A stretch of 64,000 nucleotides of DNA, from contig NZ_RAZT01000010.1 in the NCBI RefSeq assembly GCF_003626635.1, positions 248,001 to 312,000 of the forward strand, read 5' to 3'. Positions 20,544 to 29,919 of the stretch are shown piece after piece (the first letter of the stretch is position 1; the number at the start of each line of letters is the position of its first letter). The notes under the pieces were generated by a model. The model was not told the origin of the DNA and did no database searches. It saw nothing but the letters and a program-made list of their open reading frames with translations. Made by a program: the position numbers and the translations under genes. This DNA comes from Micromonospora musae. Lineage in GTDB: Bacteria; Actinomycetota; Actinomycetes; Mycobacteriales; Micromonosporaceae.

Positions 20544-22985
20544 GTGAGCCAGCAACCGCTGCACGAGGGTTGGGTACTGCGGGCGGTACCGGGGTCGCAG
20601 GTACCGCCGGAGGTCGCCGACCGGGAGATCCCGGCGACGGTGCCCGGCTGCGTGCACACCGATCTGCTCGACGCCGGCCTGATCGCCGACCCGTTCCTCG
20701 ACGACAACGAGTCCAGGTTGACCTGGATCGGGCGCACCGACTGGGTCTACGAGACCACCTTCCGGCACGAGCCGGACGGCGCCGACTGGATCGACCTGGT
20801 CTGCGCCGGGCTCGACACGGTCGCCACGCTCGCCGTCAACGGGGTCGAGGTCGGCCGCACCGAGAACATGCACCGCGGCTACCGCTTCGACCTCCGGTCG
20901 CTGCTGCGGGCCGGCGACAACACCCTGACCGTACGGTTCGACTCCGCCTACCGGTACGCGCAGGCGCAGCAGGAGAGGCTCGGCGACCGGCCGAACGCCT
21001 ATCCGGAGCCGTTCCACTTCATCCGGAAGATGGCCTGCAACTTCGGTTGGGACTGGGGGCCGACCCTGGTCACGGCGGGCATCTGGCAGGAGATCACGCT
21101 GCACGCCTGGTCGACCGCGCGGCTGGCGAGCGTACGCCCGCTGGTGACCCTCGACGGCGCCGACGGACGGGTCGAGGTGCACGTGGAGGTCGAGCGGGCC
21201 GGCGACGAACCGTTGACGGTGCGCGCCGAGGTGGCCGGGGTGGTGGCGGCGGTGACGATCCCCGCGGGGGAGCGCGCGGCGGTGCTCACCCTCACCGTCG
21301 ACGAGCCGGCCCGGTGGTGGCCGCGCGGGCACGGCGAACCGACCCGGTACCCGTTGGTGGTGACCCTGCTCGACCAGGCCGGCTCCACCCTCGACGACTG
21401 GACGCGGCGGATCGGCTTCCGCTCGGTGCGCCTGGACACCGCGCCGGACGCGCACGGCTCCGCGTTCACCCTGCACGTCAACGACATCCCCGTCTTCGTC
21501 CGCGGGGTCAACTGGATCCCCGACGACACCTTTCCCACCCGGATCACCCGCGATCGGCTCGCCGAGCGCTTCGGCCAGGCCATCGAGGCGAACGTCAACC
21601 TGCTGCGCGTCTGGGGCGGCGGCCGGTACGAGTCCACGGACTTCTACGACCTCGCCGACGAGCTGGGGCTGCTGGTGCAGCAGGACTTCCTCTTCGCCTG
21701 CGCCGCCTACCCGGAGGAGGAGCCGTTCCGCACCGAGGTCGAGGCGGAGGCGCGGGAGCAGGTCACCCGGCTGACCGGGCACCCGTCGCTGGTGCTCTGG
21801 ACCGGCAACAACGAGAACATCTGGGGCTGGCACGACTGGGACTGGCAGGAGCCGCTCGCCGGGCGCACGTGGGGGCGCGGCTACTACCTGGAGCTGCTGC
21901 CCAGCGTGGTGGCCGAGCTGGACCCGACCCGGCCGTACTGGCCGGGCAGCCCGTGGTCGGGGCGGGAGGACCTGCACCCGAACGACCCGGCGCACGGCAC
22001 CACGCACATCTGGGACGTCTGGAACACCGACGACTACACGAAGTACCGCGCCTACACGCCGCGCTTCGTGGCCGAGTTCGGCTACCAGGCGCCGCCCGCG
22101 TACGCCACGCTGCGCCGGGCGCTCTCCGACGAGCCGCTCGCGCCCGACTCGCCGGGCATGGCCCACCACCAGAAGGCGACCGGCGGTGACGCCAAGCTCC
22201 AGCGCGGCCTGGACGCGCACCTGCCGGCGCCCCGCGACTTCGACGACTGGCACTTCCTGACCCAGCTCAACCAGGCCCGCGCGATCCAGCTCGGCGTCGA
22301 GCACTTCCGGTCGCTGCGCCCGGTCTGCATGGGCACGATCGTCTGGCAGCTCAACGACTGCTGGCCGGTCACCTCCTGGTCGGCGGTGGACGGCGACGGC
22401 CGGCGCAAGCCGCTCTGGCACGCGCTGCGCCGCGCGTACGCCGACCGGCTGCTCACCGTCCAGCCCCGCGACGGCGGGCTGGTCCTGGTCGCCGTCAACG
22501 ACGGCGGGACCCCGTGGCGGGCCACCGTCTCCGTGGACCGGGTGAGCCTGACCGGCGAGCCACGGGCGAAGGCGACGATGCCGCTGGACGTCCCCGCGTA
22601 CGGCACGGTGACGCTGGCGCTGCCGGCGGAGCTGGCCCGGCCGGACGACGCCCGGCGGGAGTTGGTCGTCGCCGACGCGGGAGACGGCACCGCGCGGGCC
22701 TTCTGGTTCTTCGCGGAGGACCGGGACATCGACTGGCCGGCTGCGGAGTGGGAGGCGGTCGTCGAGCCGGCCGAGGGCGGGCACCGGGTGCGGGTCACCG
22801 CCGGCACGGTCCTGCGCGACCTCAGCCTCTTCCCGGACCGCCTCGACCCGGCGGCCGAGGTGGACGAGGTCCTGGTCACCCTGCTGCCCGGCGAGTCGGC
22901 GACGTTCCACGTGCGCACCCCGCACGCGCTGGACCCGGCGGCCCTGACGAGCCGCCCGGTGCTGCGCTGCGTGAACGACATCTGA
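20544..22985 (+). CDS. Glycoside hydrolase family 2, beta-mannosidase type
   Basis: This 813-residue enzyme probably removes terminal beta-mannose from mannosides in the cytoplasm; no signal peptide is seen. It has the GH2 order: a sugar-binding jelly roll (EIPATVPGCVHTDLLDAGLI), an immunoglobulin-like domain and a TIM barrel. The acid/base is Glu424 in LWTGNNENIWGW and the nucleophile is Glu511 in FVAEFGYQAPP; NWIPDDTFP and LRVWGGGRYES are typical of beta-mannosidases. GGTGAG three bases before the GTG at 20544 decides the start over a frame beginning at 20481 inside the previous gene's end. Confidence 0.92.
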   Translation: MSQQPLHEGWVLRAVPGSQVPPEVADREIPATVPGCVHTDLLDAGLIADPFLDDNESRLTWIGRTDWVYETTFRHEPDGADWIDLVCAGLDTVATLAVNGVEVGRTENMHRGYRFDLRSLLRAGDNTLTVRFDSAYRYAQAQQERLGDRPNAYPEPFHFIRKMACNFGWDWGPTLVTAGIWQEITLHAWSTARLASVRPLVTLDGADGRVEVHVEVERAGDEPLTVRAEVAGVVAAVTIPAGERAAVLTLTVDEPARWWPRGHGEPTRYPLVVTLLDQAGSTLDDWTRRIGFRSVRLDTAPDAHGSAFTLHVNDIPVFVRGVNWIPDDTFPTRITRDRLAERFGQAIEANVNLLRVWGGGRYESTDFYDLADELGLLVQQDFLFACAAYPEEEPFRTEVEAEAREQVTRLTGHPSLVLWTGNNENIWGWHDWDWQEPLAGRTWGRGYYLELLPSVVAELDPTRPYWPGSPWSGREDLHPNDPAHGTTHIWDVWNTDDYTKYRAYTPRFVAEFGYQAPPAYATLRRALSDEPLAPDSPGMAHHQKATGGDAKLQRGLDAHLPAPRDFDDWHFLTQLNQARAIQLGVEHFRSLRPVCMGTIVWQLNDCWPVTSWSAVDGDGRRKPLWHALRRAYADRLLTVQPRDGGLVLVAVNDGGTPWRATVSVDRVSLTGEPRAKATMPLDVPAYGTVTLALPAELARPDDARRELVVADAGDGTARAFWFFAEDRDIDWPAAEWEAVVEPAEGGHRVRVTAGTVLRDLSLFPDRLDPAAEVDEVLVTLLPGESATFHVRTPHALDPAALTSRPVLRCVNDI

Positions 22986-23041
22986 GCGCAGGGGCTCCTT
23001 CCCAGACCCGAGGTGGAGGGGCCCCGCCGACCCCACCGACT

Positions 23042-23071
23042 TGAAGAATTTTGCAACTGCTAAAGTCTTCA
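23042..23071 (+). promoter_or_regulatory. Inverted repeat before the arsR-family gene (likely operator)
   Basis: TGAAGAATTT (23042-23051) and AAAGTCTTCA (23062-23071) match as an inverted repeat at 9 of 10 positions with a 10-bp spacer. It lies 23 bp before the regulator start in an AT-rich patch, as expected for an autoregulatory ArsR-type operator overlapping the promoter. Confidence 0.55.
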
Positions 23072-23094
23072 GGGTCGTCCAGAGGGGGGTGGGG

Positions 23095-23433
23095 ATGTCG
23101 GTACCGCTGTACCAGGCCAAGGCGGAGCTGTTCCGTACGCTCGGGCACCCGGTGCGGATCCGGGTGCTGGAGCTGCTCCAAGACGGACCGAAGCCGGTAC
23201 GCGACCTCCTCGCCGCGATCGACGTCGAGGCGTCCAACCTCTCCCAGCAGCTCGCGGTGCTGCGCCGCGCCGGCATGGTCAGCACCTGGCGGGACGGTCC
23301 GCTCGTTATGTACCAGCTCAGCACCCCGGACGTGGCCGACCTGCTCGCTGCCGGGCGACGCATCCTCGGCGCCGTCCTCAGCGACCGGGACGCCCTCCTC
23401 GACGAACTGCGCACCGGCCCGCCGGGTGAGTGA
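23095..23433 (+). CDS. ArsR-family winged-helix transcriptional regulator
   Basis: The 112-residue protein is an ArsR/SmtB-type regulator: AELFRTLGHPVRIRVLELLQDGPKPVRDLLAAI is the N-terminal part and VEASNLSQQLAVLRRAGMV the recognition helix region. It contains no cysteine, so it cannot be a classical thiolate metal sensor. The ATG at 23095 has GGGGGTGGGG just before it. Its stop overlaps the start of the SulP gene, so it most likely controls that transporter. Confidence 0.9.
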   Translation: MSVPLYQAKAELFRTLGHPVRIRVLELLQDGPKPVRDLLAAIDVEASNLSQQLAVLRRAGMVSTWRDGPLVMYQLSTPDVADLLAAGRRILGAVLSDRDALLDELRTGPPGE

Positions 23434-25117
23434 CGTGTTCCGGTCGATCCGCGACCGCTTACTCGGCCTCCTGCCGCAGCGCGAGGACTGGGGGGCCCTA
23501 CGCCGGTCACCCCGCCGTGACGTGATCGCCGGGCTGACCGTGGCGGTGGTGGCCCTCCCACTCGCCCTGGCCTTCGGGGTCACCTCCGGCCTGGGCGCGG
23601 AGGCGGGGCTGGTCACCGCGGTGATCGCCGGCGCGGTGGCGGCGGTCTTCGGCGGCTCCAACCTCCAGGTCTCCGGCCCGACCGGCGCGATGACCGTGGT
23701 GCTGGTACCGGTGGTCCAGCGCTTCGGTGCCAGTGGTGTGCTGACGGTCGGCGTGCTGGCCGGGCTGCTGCTGATCATCCTCGCGGTCGCCCGCCTCGGT
23801 CGATACGTCCGCTACCTCCCCGTGCCGGTGATCGAGGGCTTCACCGCCGGCATCGCCGTGGTGATCGCACTCCAGCAGGTGCCGGCCGTGCTGGGCGTCG
23901 AGGACGCAGAGGGCGAGCGGGTGTGGGCGGTCGCCGTCGACGCCGTGGTCCGCTTCGCGGCCCACCCGCACCCGGCTCCGCTCACGCTGGCGCTGGCGGT
24001 CGCCGCGCTGATGCTGCTCGGTGCCCGGTGGCGGCCCGGCTGGCCGCTCTCGCTCGCCGCGGTCGCCCTCGCCACCGGCCTGGCCGAGGTCCTCCCGGTG
24101 GATCTGGCGCGGATCGGCGCGCTGCCCACCGGGCTGCCCGCGCCGTCGTTGGACTTCCTCGACCTGGGCGCCATGGGAATGCTCCTCCCGTCCGCTCTGG
24201 CCGTGGCCGCGCTCGCCGCGCTGGAGAGCCTGCTCAGTGCGACCGTCGCTGACGGGATGACCACCGGCCAACGCCACGACCCGGACCGGGAACTCTTCGG
24301 GCAGGGCCTGGCCAACCTGGCCGCACCGGTGTTCGGCGGGGTACCGGCGACCGCCGCCATCGCCCGTACGGCGGTGAACGTCCGCGCCGGCGGCCGCTCG
24401 AAGCTCGCCGCGCTGACCCATGCCGTCGCGCTCGCCGGGATCGTGCTGGTCGCCGCGCCGGTGGTGGGGCGGATCCCGCTCGCCGCGCTGGCCGGCGTCC
24501 TGCTCGCCACCACCGTGCGCATGGTCGAAACCGGTTCGATCCGGGCACTGGCCCGGGCGACCCGCGGCGACGCCCTGGTGCTCATGCTCACCTTCGCGGT
24601 GACCGTGGCGCTCGACCTCGTCACCGCCGTCGCGGTCGGGGTCGGCGTGGCGATCATCATCGCGCTGCGCGCGGTGACCCGGGCCGCGCGGGTGGAGCAG
24701 GTGCCGTTCGACCGCGGCGCGCACAGCGCCGAGGAGCACGCGCTCCTCACCGAGCACATTGTGGTGTACCGGCTGGACGGCCCACTCTTCTTCGCTGCGG
24801 CACACAACTTCCTACGGCAGCTCTCCGACGTCGCCGACGTCCGCGTGGTCATCCTGCGGATGTCCCGGGTGTCCACGATCGATGCCACTGGTGCGCAGGT
24901 CCTCGGCGACGCCGTGCTACGGCTGCAGGGCCGCGGGATCACCGTGCTGCTCTCCGGAATCGCTCCCCGTCACGACGAGGTTCTCACCGCCCTCGGTGTC
25001 GCCGAGCAACTCCGCCGCGACGGTCTGGTCTTTCCGGACGCCTCGAGCGCGGTCCGCTACGCCCGGACCGTCGCGCTCGGCGGGGCCCAGCCGTGGGCCC
25101 CCGTCGCCGCACACTGA
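23426..25117 (+). CDS. SulP-family anion transporter with STAS domain
   Basis: The 563-residue membrane protein belongs to the SulP/SLC26 family (sulfate, bicarbonate or other anions). About ten to twelve helices are visible, with family segments DVIAGLTVAVVALPLALAFG, GSNLQVSGPTGAMTVVL, EGFTAGIAVVIALQQVP and AALESLLSATVADGMTTG. The C-terminal STAS domain runs from about residue 445 (VVYRLDGPLFFAAAHNF to STIDATGAQVLGD). Start is taken as the GTG at 23426, which overlaps the regulator stop; a second GTG at 23435 is possible. The anion is not decided by sequence, and no carbonic anhydrase gene is near. Confidence 0.92.
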   Translation: MSDVFRSIRDRLLGLLPQREDWGALRRSPRRDVIAGLTVAVVALPLALAFGVTSGLGAEAGLVTAVIAGAVAAVFGGSNLQVSGPTGAMTVVLVPVVQRFGASGVLTVGVLAGLLLIILAVARLGRYVRYLPVPVIEGFTAGIAVVIALQQVPAVLGVEDAEGERVWAVAVDAVVRFAAHPHPAPLTLALAVAALMLLGARWRPGWPLSLAAVALATGLAEVLPVDLARIGALPTGLPAPSLDFLDLGAMGMLLPSALAVAALAALESLLSATVADGMTTGQRHDPDRELFGQGLANLAAPVFGGVPATAAIARTAVNVRAGGRSKLAALTHAVALAGIVLVAAPVVGRIPLAALAGVLLATTVRMVETGSIRALARATRGDALVLMLTFAVTVALDLVTAVAVGVGVAIIIALRAVTRAARVEQVPFDRGAHSAEEHALLTEHIVVYRLDGPLFFAAAHNFLRQLSDVADVRVVILRMSRVSTIDATGAQVLGDAVLRLQGRGITVLLSGIAPRHDEVLTALGVAEQLRRDGLVFPDASSAVRYARTVALGGAQPWAPVAAH

Positions 25118-25210
25118 GCCCGACGGTCTTCGACGCCGACACCAGTCGCACCTTCCGGCCCGGGCCCGTGCCGTCGCGGTGAGCGCGGTCGTCGCGATCG
25201 GTACGGCACG

Positions 25211-25264
25211 GTGCTTCTCGTCGGCGCGCTGTCGTTTCTCCTCATCGCCCTGGTCGGGTACTGA
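25211..25264 (+). other. Possible tiny membrane peptide or gene remnant
   Basis: The GTG at 25211 opens a frame of 17 codons, VLLVGALSFLLIALVGY, which reads like one membrane helix or the tail of a lost membrane protein. The frame stays open upstream without a clear start. The rest of the 219-bp gap 25118-25336 shows only the terminator below. This may be chance. Confidence 0.2.
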
Positions 25265-25294
25265 GACGCGGCACGACTATCTCACCTGCTGATG

Positions 25295-25328
25295 AGGCCC
25301 CCTGCCACGCGATGCGACGGCAGGGGGC
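25295..25328. terminator. Bidirectional hairpin between SulP gene and ilvD
   Basis: GGCCCCCTGCC (25295-25305) and its exact complement (25318-25328) form an 11-bp stem with a 12-nt loop, placed between two convergent genes just beyond the ilvD stop. Confidence 0.65.
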
Positions 25329-25336
25329 CCCACCGG

Positions 25337-27184
25337 CTACTCCGGGACGCGCCGGTAGGCGCCGTCGCTGGCCGAGGTGGCCATCGAGGCGTACGCCCGC
25401 AGTGCGGCCGAGACCGGCCGCTGCCGGTCGGCCGGCGTGTACGGGCGGTCGCGCTTCTCCTCGGCGACGCGGCGGGCCTGGAGCACGTCCTCGGGAACGT
25501 TCAGCTCGATCGACCGGCCCGGGATGTCGATCACGATCTCGTCGCCCTCCTGGACCAGCGCGATCAGCCCGCCGGAGGCCGCCTCGGGGGAGGCGTGCCC
25601 GATGGAGAGGCCGGAGGTGCCGCCCGAGAACCGGCCGTCGGTGAGCAGCGCACAGGCCCGGCCGAGCCCGCGACCCTTGAGGAACGAGGTGGGGTAGAGC
25701 ATCTCCTGCATCCCGGGACCGCCCTTCGGCCCCTCGTACCGGATCACCACAACGTCACCGGCGACGACCTCCTTGGCCAGGATCGCGGTGACCGCGTCGT
25801 CCTGCGACTCGTAGACCTTCGCGGGGCCGCGGAAGGTCAGGCACTCCTCGGGCACCCCGGCGGTCTTCACCACGCAGCCGTCCGGCGCGAGGTTGCCGTG
25901 CAGGATGGCCAGCCCGCCGTCGGCGGAGTACGCGTGCGCCGCGTCCCGGATGCAGCCGCCGGCCCCGTCGGTGTCCAGGGACGACCAGCGGTTGGTGGTG
26001 GAGAACGCCTCGGTGGTGCGCACCCCGCCCGGTGCGGCGTGGAACAGCTCCAGCGCCTCCGGTCGGGCCGAGCCGCCCCGGACGTCCCAGTCGGCCAGCC
26101 ACTGCGGAAGCGAGGGCGAGTGCACGGAGTGGACGTCGCGGTGGAGCAGGCCGGCCCGGTCCAGCTCGCCGAGGATCGCCGGGATTCCGCCGGCGCGGTG
26201 CACGTCCTCCATGTGGTACTGGGGCGAGTTCGGGGCGACCTTCGCCAGGCAGGGGACCCGGCGGGAGATGGCGTCGATGTCGGCCACGCCGAAGTCCAGC
26301 TCGGCCTCGCGGGCGGCCGCGAGCAGGTGCAGCACCGTGTTGGTGGAGCCGCCCATCGCGACGTCCAGCGCGACCGCGTTCTCGAAAGCCGGCCGGGAGG
26401 CGATCGACCGGGGCAGCACCGAGGCGTCGTCCTGGTCGTACCACCGCTTGGCGATCTCGACGACCGTGCGGCCGGCCTCGACGAAGAGCGACTTCCGCGC
26501 GGCGTGGGTGGCCAGGGTCGAGCCGTTGCCCGGCAGGGCCAGCCCGATCGCCTCGGTGAGGCAATTCATCGAGTTGGCGGTGAACATCCCGGAGCACGAG
26601 CCGCAGGTCGGGCAGGCGGAGCGTTCGATCTCGCCGAGTTGGTCGTCGGTGACCGCCTCGTTCGACGAGGCGATCATCGCGTCGATCAGGTCGATCTTGC
26701 TGTGCACGATGCCCTCGATCGCCACCGTCTTGCCGGCCTCCATCGGGCCGCCGGAGACGAAGACGGTCGGGATGTTGAGCCGGAGCGCGGCGAGCAGCAT
26801 GCCCGGGGTGATCTTGTCGCAGTTCGAGATGCAGACCAGCGCGTCCGCGCAGTGCGCGTTGACCATGTACTCCACGGCGTCGGCGATGAGCTCCCGGCTG
26901 GGCAGCGAGTAGAGCATCCCGCCGTGGCCCATCGCGATGCCGTCGTCGACGGCGATGGTGTTGAACTCCCGTCCGACGCCGCCGGCCTCGGCCACCGCGT
27001 CGGCGACGAGGCCACCGAGCTCCTTGAGGTGGACGTGACCCGGTACGAACTGGGTGAAACTGTTGGCGATGGCGACGATCGGCTTGCCGAAGTCGTCGTC
27101 GGTCATCCCGGTGGCCCGCCAGAGGGCCCGGGCACCGGCCATCGTCCGACCGTGCGTGGAGGTCTTCGACCGCAGCTCAGGCAT
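25337..27184 (-). CDS. ilvD: Dihydroxy-acid dehydratase
   Basis: IlvD dehydrates dihydroxy acids to 2-oxo acids, the third common step of valine and isoleucine synthesis. The 615-residue length and motifs fit the long form: [13 protein letters not shown] and [19 protein letters not shown] carry the iron-sulfur cysteines, and the C-terminus has [23 protein letters not shown]. The ATG at 27184 gives the usual start [20 protein letters not shown]; a much longer frame upstream is antisense to the next gene. It is divergent from a GGDEF-EAL gene and 2.7 kb from ilvB. Confidence 0.96.
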   Translation of the reverse strand: MPELRSKTSTHGRTMAGARALWRATGMTDDDFGKPIVAIANSFTQFVPGHVHLKELGGLVADAVAEAGGVGREFNTIAVDDGIAMGHGGMLYSLPSRELIADAVEYMVNAHCADALVCISNCDKITPGMLLAALRLNIPTVFVSGGPMEAGKTVAIEGIVHSKIDLIDAMIASSNEAVTDDQLGEIERSACPTCGSCSGMFTANSMNCLTEAIGLALPGNGSTLATHAARKSLFVEAGRTVVEIAKRWYDQDDASVLPRSIASRPAFENAVALDVAMGGSTNTVLHLLAAAREAELDFGVADIDAISRRVPCLAKVAPNSPQYHMEDVHRAGGIPAILGELDRAGLLHRDVHSVHSPSLPQWLADWDVRGGSARPEALELFHAAPGGVRTTEAFSTTNRWSSLDTDGAGGCIRDAAHAYSADGGLAILHGNLAPDGCVVKTAGVPEECLTFRGPAKVYESQDDAVTAILAKEVVAGDVVVIRYEGPKGGPGMQEMLYPTSFLKGRGLGRACALLTDGRFSGGTSGLSIGHASPEAASGGLIALVQEGDEIVIDIPGRSIELNVPEDVLQARRVAEEKRDRPYTPADRQRPVSAALRAYASMATSASDGAYRRVPE

Positions 27185-27296
27185 GCGTACCAGTCTTGCA
27201 CCGGGCCAGCGCAGGCCCCCCGACCGCGTACGCCGTGTCCCAACAGATGCACATCCGGGGCCCCACGGAGAGCGCTCATCCGGCACAGTTAGCGGC

Positions 27297-29738
27297 GTGC
27301 ATCTCCCCCCGGGCGTGGCCACCGCCGCGGCGTTGAGCTGGCTGGTCGCCGCCTCGGCCACCGCGCTGCTCACGGTCGGTCTCCGGCGGCGTCCGGGGCC
27401 GCACCGACCGGCGCTGGCGCTGCTCGCGGTGGCCGCCGGGATCGCCCTGGTCGGCCTCGTGAGCGGGCTCGCCGCGACACTCGTCTCGATGCCGCACTGG
27501 GCGCACGAACAGGGGCAGCGCACCGGCTGGGCGACCGTCGTCTCGGTCGGCACGGCGGCGAGCGGGCTGATCTTCCTGGTCGGGCTCTTCCGGCTGCCCG
27601 GGGTGGTGGCCTCGACGGCCGCCACGGCGCGGCTGCTCCTCGACGGCCTGATGATGGCCGCCGCCATCTGGTTCGTCGGCTGGATGCTCGTCAGCGAGCC
27701 GACCCGGATCCTCGGCGGCGCCACCCCGACGGTCTGCGTGCCGATCCTGCTCGCCACGGCGAGCGCCGCGCTGACCGCCGGCATCGGCCCACTGGCCGTC
27801 TGCCGGGGCGTCGCCACCCGCGGTCGCCTGCTTCTGCTCGCCGCGGCCATCGCCACCGTGACCGCCGGCGGGCTCGGCGTCGCCGTCGGGCTCTGCCGGT
27901 CCGGACCGACCCTGGTGCTGGTCGGCGCGGGGCTCTCCTCGGTCGGCCTGCTCGCCGTGGCGCTCTCGGCGCTGCGGCTCGACCCGGCGGCGCGGTTCGA
28001 ACCGGACGGCGTCGACCGCAGCGGCGAGAACGCTCTCATCCCGATGCTCGCCATGACCGTGTCGGCGACGTACCACCTCGTCCAGGGCGGCCGGTTCACC
28101 CCGCTCAGCGTCGGAGTCTGCGCCGTCGAGGGCTTCGCCCTGGTGGCCCGCCAGTACCTCGCGGTGCGTGACGTGCGGGCGTACGCGGCCCGGCTGGCCG
28201 AGCGCGAGGCGCACTTCCGTGAGCTGGCGCACACCGACGCCCTGACCGGGCTGGCGAACCGGCGCGGGCTGCTGCGGACCCTGCACCGGCGGGCCGCGGC
28301 CGGGATCCCGTGCGTGCTGCTCGGCCTCGACCTCGACGGGTTCAAGCACGTCAACGACGTGCGCGGCCACGACGCGGGTGACGCGGTGCTCGCCGAGGTG
28401 GGACGCCGGCTGCGCGAGACGCTGGGACCCGACGACGTGGCGGCCCGATTGGGTGGGGACGAGTTCGCGGTGCTGCTCTCCGGCCGCGCCCGCGAGGCCG
28501 ACCAGGTCGCCGAGCAGCTGCTGGCCGTGCTGGGCCGGGCGCACGAGCAGCCGGAGGGGCCGGTCTTCCTCTCCGTCAGCATCGGGGTGGCGGGCTGCGA
28601 CGGGGAGCCCGAGGTGGAGATGCTGCTGCGCCACGCCGACCTGGCGCTGCGCTACGCCAAGCAGCGCGGGAAGAGCCGGATCGAGCGCTACGACGCCGCC
28701 TACGACCAGCTGCTGCGTCGCCGGACGACGCTGGAGCACGAGCTGCGCGGCGCGATCGGCCGGGACGAGCTGCGGCTGGTCTTCCAACCGGTCGCGTCGC
28801 TGCCGTCGGTACGCCCGGTCGGCGCCGAGGCGCTGCTGCGCTGGCGTCACCCTGAGCTGGGCAACGTCCGCCCGGACGAGTTCATCCCGCTCGCCGAGGA
28901 GTGCGGGATGATCGCCACGCTCGGCGCGTGGGTGCTCAACCAGGCCTGCCGGCAGCTCTCCCGCTGGCTCGCCGACGGGCACGACGTCTGGGTCTCGGTG
29001 AACGTCTCTCCCCGGGAGCTGCACGACCCGGAGTACGTGGTGCTGGTCGCCGACGCGCTGCGCAGGCACGGCGTGCCACCGCAGCGGCTGGTGCTGGAGG
29101 TGACCGAGCACGCCGTCGCCACCGACCTCGACGAGCTGATCCGGCGGCTGGCCGCGCTGCGCCGGACCGGGGTGCGGATCGCCCTCGACGACTTCGGCGC
29201 GGGTTACTCGTCGCTGGGGCAGCTGCGCCGGTTGCCGATCGACATTCTCAAGATCGACCATGGCCTGGTGGCCGAGCACGAGCCGGTCCGTCCCGAGGGG
29301 CAGGACGGGCCCGCGTTCGCGCCGATGGTCGACATCGTGATGCGCCTCGGCCACCAGCTCGGCCTGGAGGTCATCGCCGAGGGCGTCACCACGCCCACCG
29401 AACTGGCCGCGGTGGTCGCCGCCGGCTGCCGGTTCGGGCAGGGGGCGCTCTGCGGCTGGGGGGTGCCGGCCGAACACCTGGAGGCGATGCTCGAGGCGGC
29501 CACCTCGCCGGCGGCCCGGCCGGCGGGCGCCGCGTCGGGCAACCGGTCCTCGGGCCATGCCGGCCGCGCGGCGGAGGCCGATTCCCGGCCCCCGACACTG
29601 CCGCCGTCGCGCCTTCCGCAGAGCGCGTCCGGGCAGCTCACGCCGGGCGTCGCGGGCGCGTCGCGGGGCGACGCGCCGACGCCCGTGAACCAACATGTGG
29701 GATCAGTTGACTCATCGCGTGAGATGCGTCAGGCTTGA
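27297..29738 (+). CDS. Membrane GGDEF-EAL protein with intact motifs
   Basis: The 813-residue protein starts at GTG 27297 without a clear ribosome site; a leaderless mRNA is possible. About eight membrane segments fill residues 1-290. The GGDEF motif (386-390, [10 protein letters not shown]) and the EAL motif (511-513, AEALLRW) are intact, with [19 protein letters not shown] and VIAEGVT also present, so both diguanylate cyclase and phosphodiesterase activity are possible. A disordered tail of about 65 residues (from [11 protein letters not shown]) ends the protein. It is the third such protein in the window and has no link in function to the flanking ilv genes. Confidence 0.93.
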   Translation: MHLPPGVATAAALSWLVAASATALLTVGLRRRPGPHRPALALLAVAAGIALVGLVSGLAATLVSMPHWAHEQGQRTGWATVVSVGTAASGLIFLVGLFRLPGVVASTAATARLLLDGLMMAAAIWFVGWMLVSEPTRILGGATPTVCVPILLATASAALTAGIGPLAVCRGVATRGRLLLLAAAIATVTAGGLGVAVGLCRSGPTLVLVGAGLSSVGLLAVALSALRLDPAARFEPDGVDRSGENALIPMLAMTVSATYHLVQGGRFTPLSVGVCAVEGFALVARQYLAVRDVRAYAARLAEREAHFRELAHTDALTGLANRRGLLRTLHRRAAAGIPCVLLGLDLDGFKHVNDVRGHDAGDAVLAEVGRRLRETLGPDDVAARLGGDEFAVLLSGRAREADQVAEQLLAVLGRAHEQPEGPVFLSVSIGVAGCDGEPEVEMLLRHADLALRYAKQRGKSRIERYDAAYDQLLRRRTTLEHELRGAIGRDELRLVFQPVASLPSVRPVGAEALLRWRHPELGNVRPDEFIPLAEECGMIATLGAWVLNQACRQLSRWLADGHDVWVSVNVSPRELHDPEYVVLVADALRRHGVPPQRLVLEVTEHAVATDLDELIRRLAALRRTGVRIALDDFGAGYSSLGQLRRLPIDILKIDHGLVAEHEPVRPEGQDGPAFAPMVDIVMRLGHQLGLEVIAEGVTTPTELAAVVAAGCRFGQGALCGWGVPAEHLEAMLEAATSPAARPAGAASGNRSSGHAGRAAEADSRPPTLPPSRLPQSASGQLTPGVAGASRGDAPTPVNQHVGSVDSSREMRQA
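29707..29735 (+). promoter_or_regulatory. Promoter of the ilvB leader
   Basis: TTGACT (29707-29712) and CAGGCT (29730-29735) are 17 bp apart. The -10 ends seven bases before the ATG of the leader peptide, which predicts a leaderless mRNA starting at the leader ATG, as known for some actinobacterial attenuator leaders. Confidence 0.6.
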
Positions 29739-29742
29739 GCGC

Positions 29743-29778
29743 ATGTCGTCTCACTGGTCGCTGCGAGTACTTATCTGA
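29743..29778 (+). CDS. ilvB leader peptide
   Basis: The 11-codon ORF MSSHWSLRVLI ends in Leu-Arg-Val-Leu-Ile just before its stop, so it samples leucine, valine and isoleucine charging. Its stop codon overlaps the first base of the hairpin that follows. Placement before a hairpin pair and ilvB makes it the leader of a transcription attenuator. Confidence 0.75.
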   Translation: MSSHWSLRVLI

Positions 29779-29806
29779 GCGCACTCTCCCTGATCGAGAG
29801 TGCGCT
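29778..29806 (+). promoter_or_regulatory. First hairpin of the ilvB attenuator
   Basis: AGCGCACTCTC and GAGAGTGCGCT are perfect 11-bp arms around a 7-nt loop. A ribosome stalled at the leader Leu/Val/Ile codons (29761-29775) would cover the left arm and free the right arm, which could then interfere with the terminator directly downstream. The exact antiterminator pairing was not resolved. Confidence 0.65.
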
Positions 29807-29840
29807 GGCCCCGTGCATCTGCACGAGGGCCGTTTTTATT
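29807..29840 (+). terminator. Intrinsic terminator of the ilvB attenuator
   Basis: GGCCCCGTGCA pairs with TGCACGAGGGCC (one bulged A), followed directly by GTTTTTATT. This is one of the few U-tailed terminators in the window, and it lies 80 bp before ilvB rather than after a gene, which supports attenuation. Confidence 0.85.
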
Positions 29841-29919
29841 GCCATCGGACCCAAGCGGAACGCCCGCGTTCCATCCGCACCACACGCCGCACCCACTCCA
29901 GCCGAAGGCCTGAACCGCC

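Noticed and set aside
20025-23561. Very long open frame on the minus strand (over 1,100 codons)
   Set aside because: It is antisense to the GH2, arsR and EAL genes, is rich in Arg, Gly and Pro, and has no domain. Such frames are expected opposite high-GC genes.
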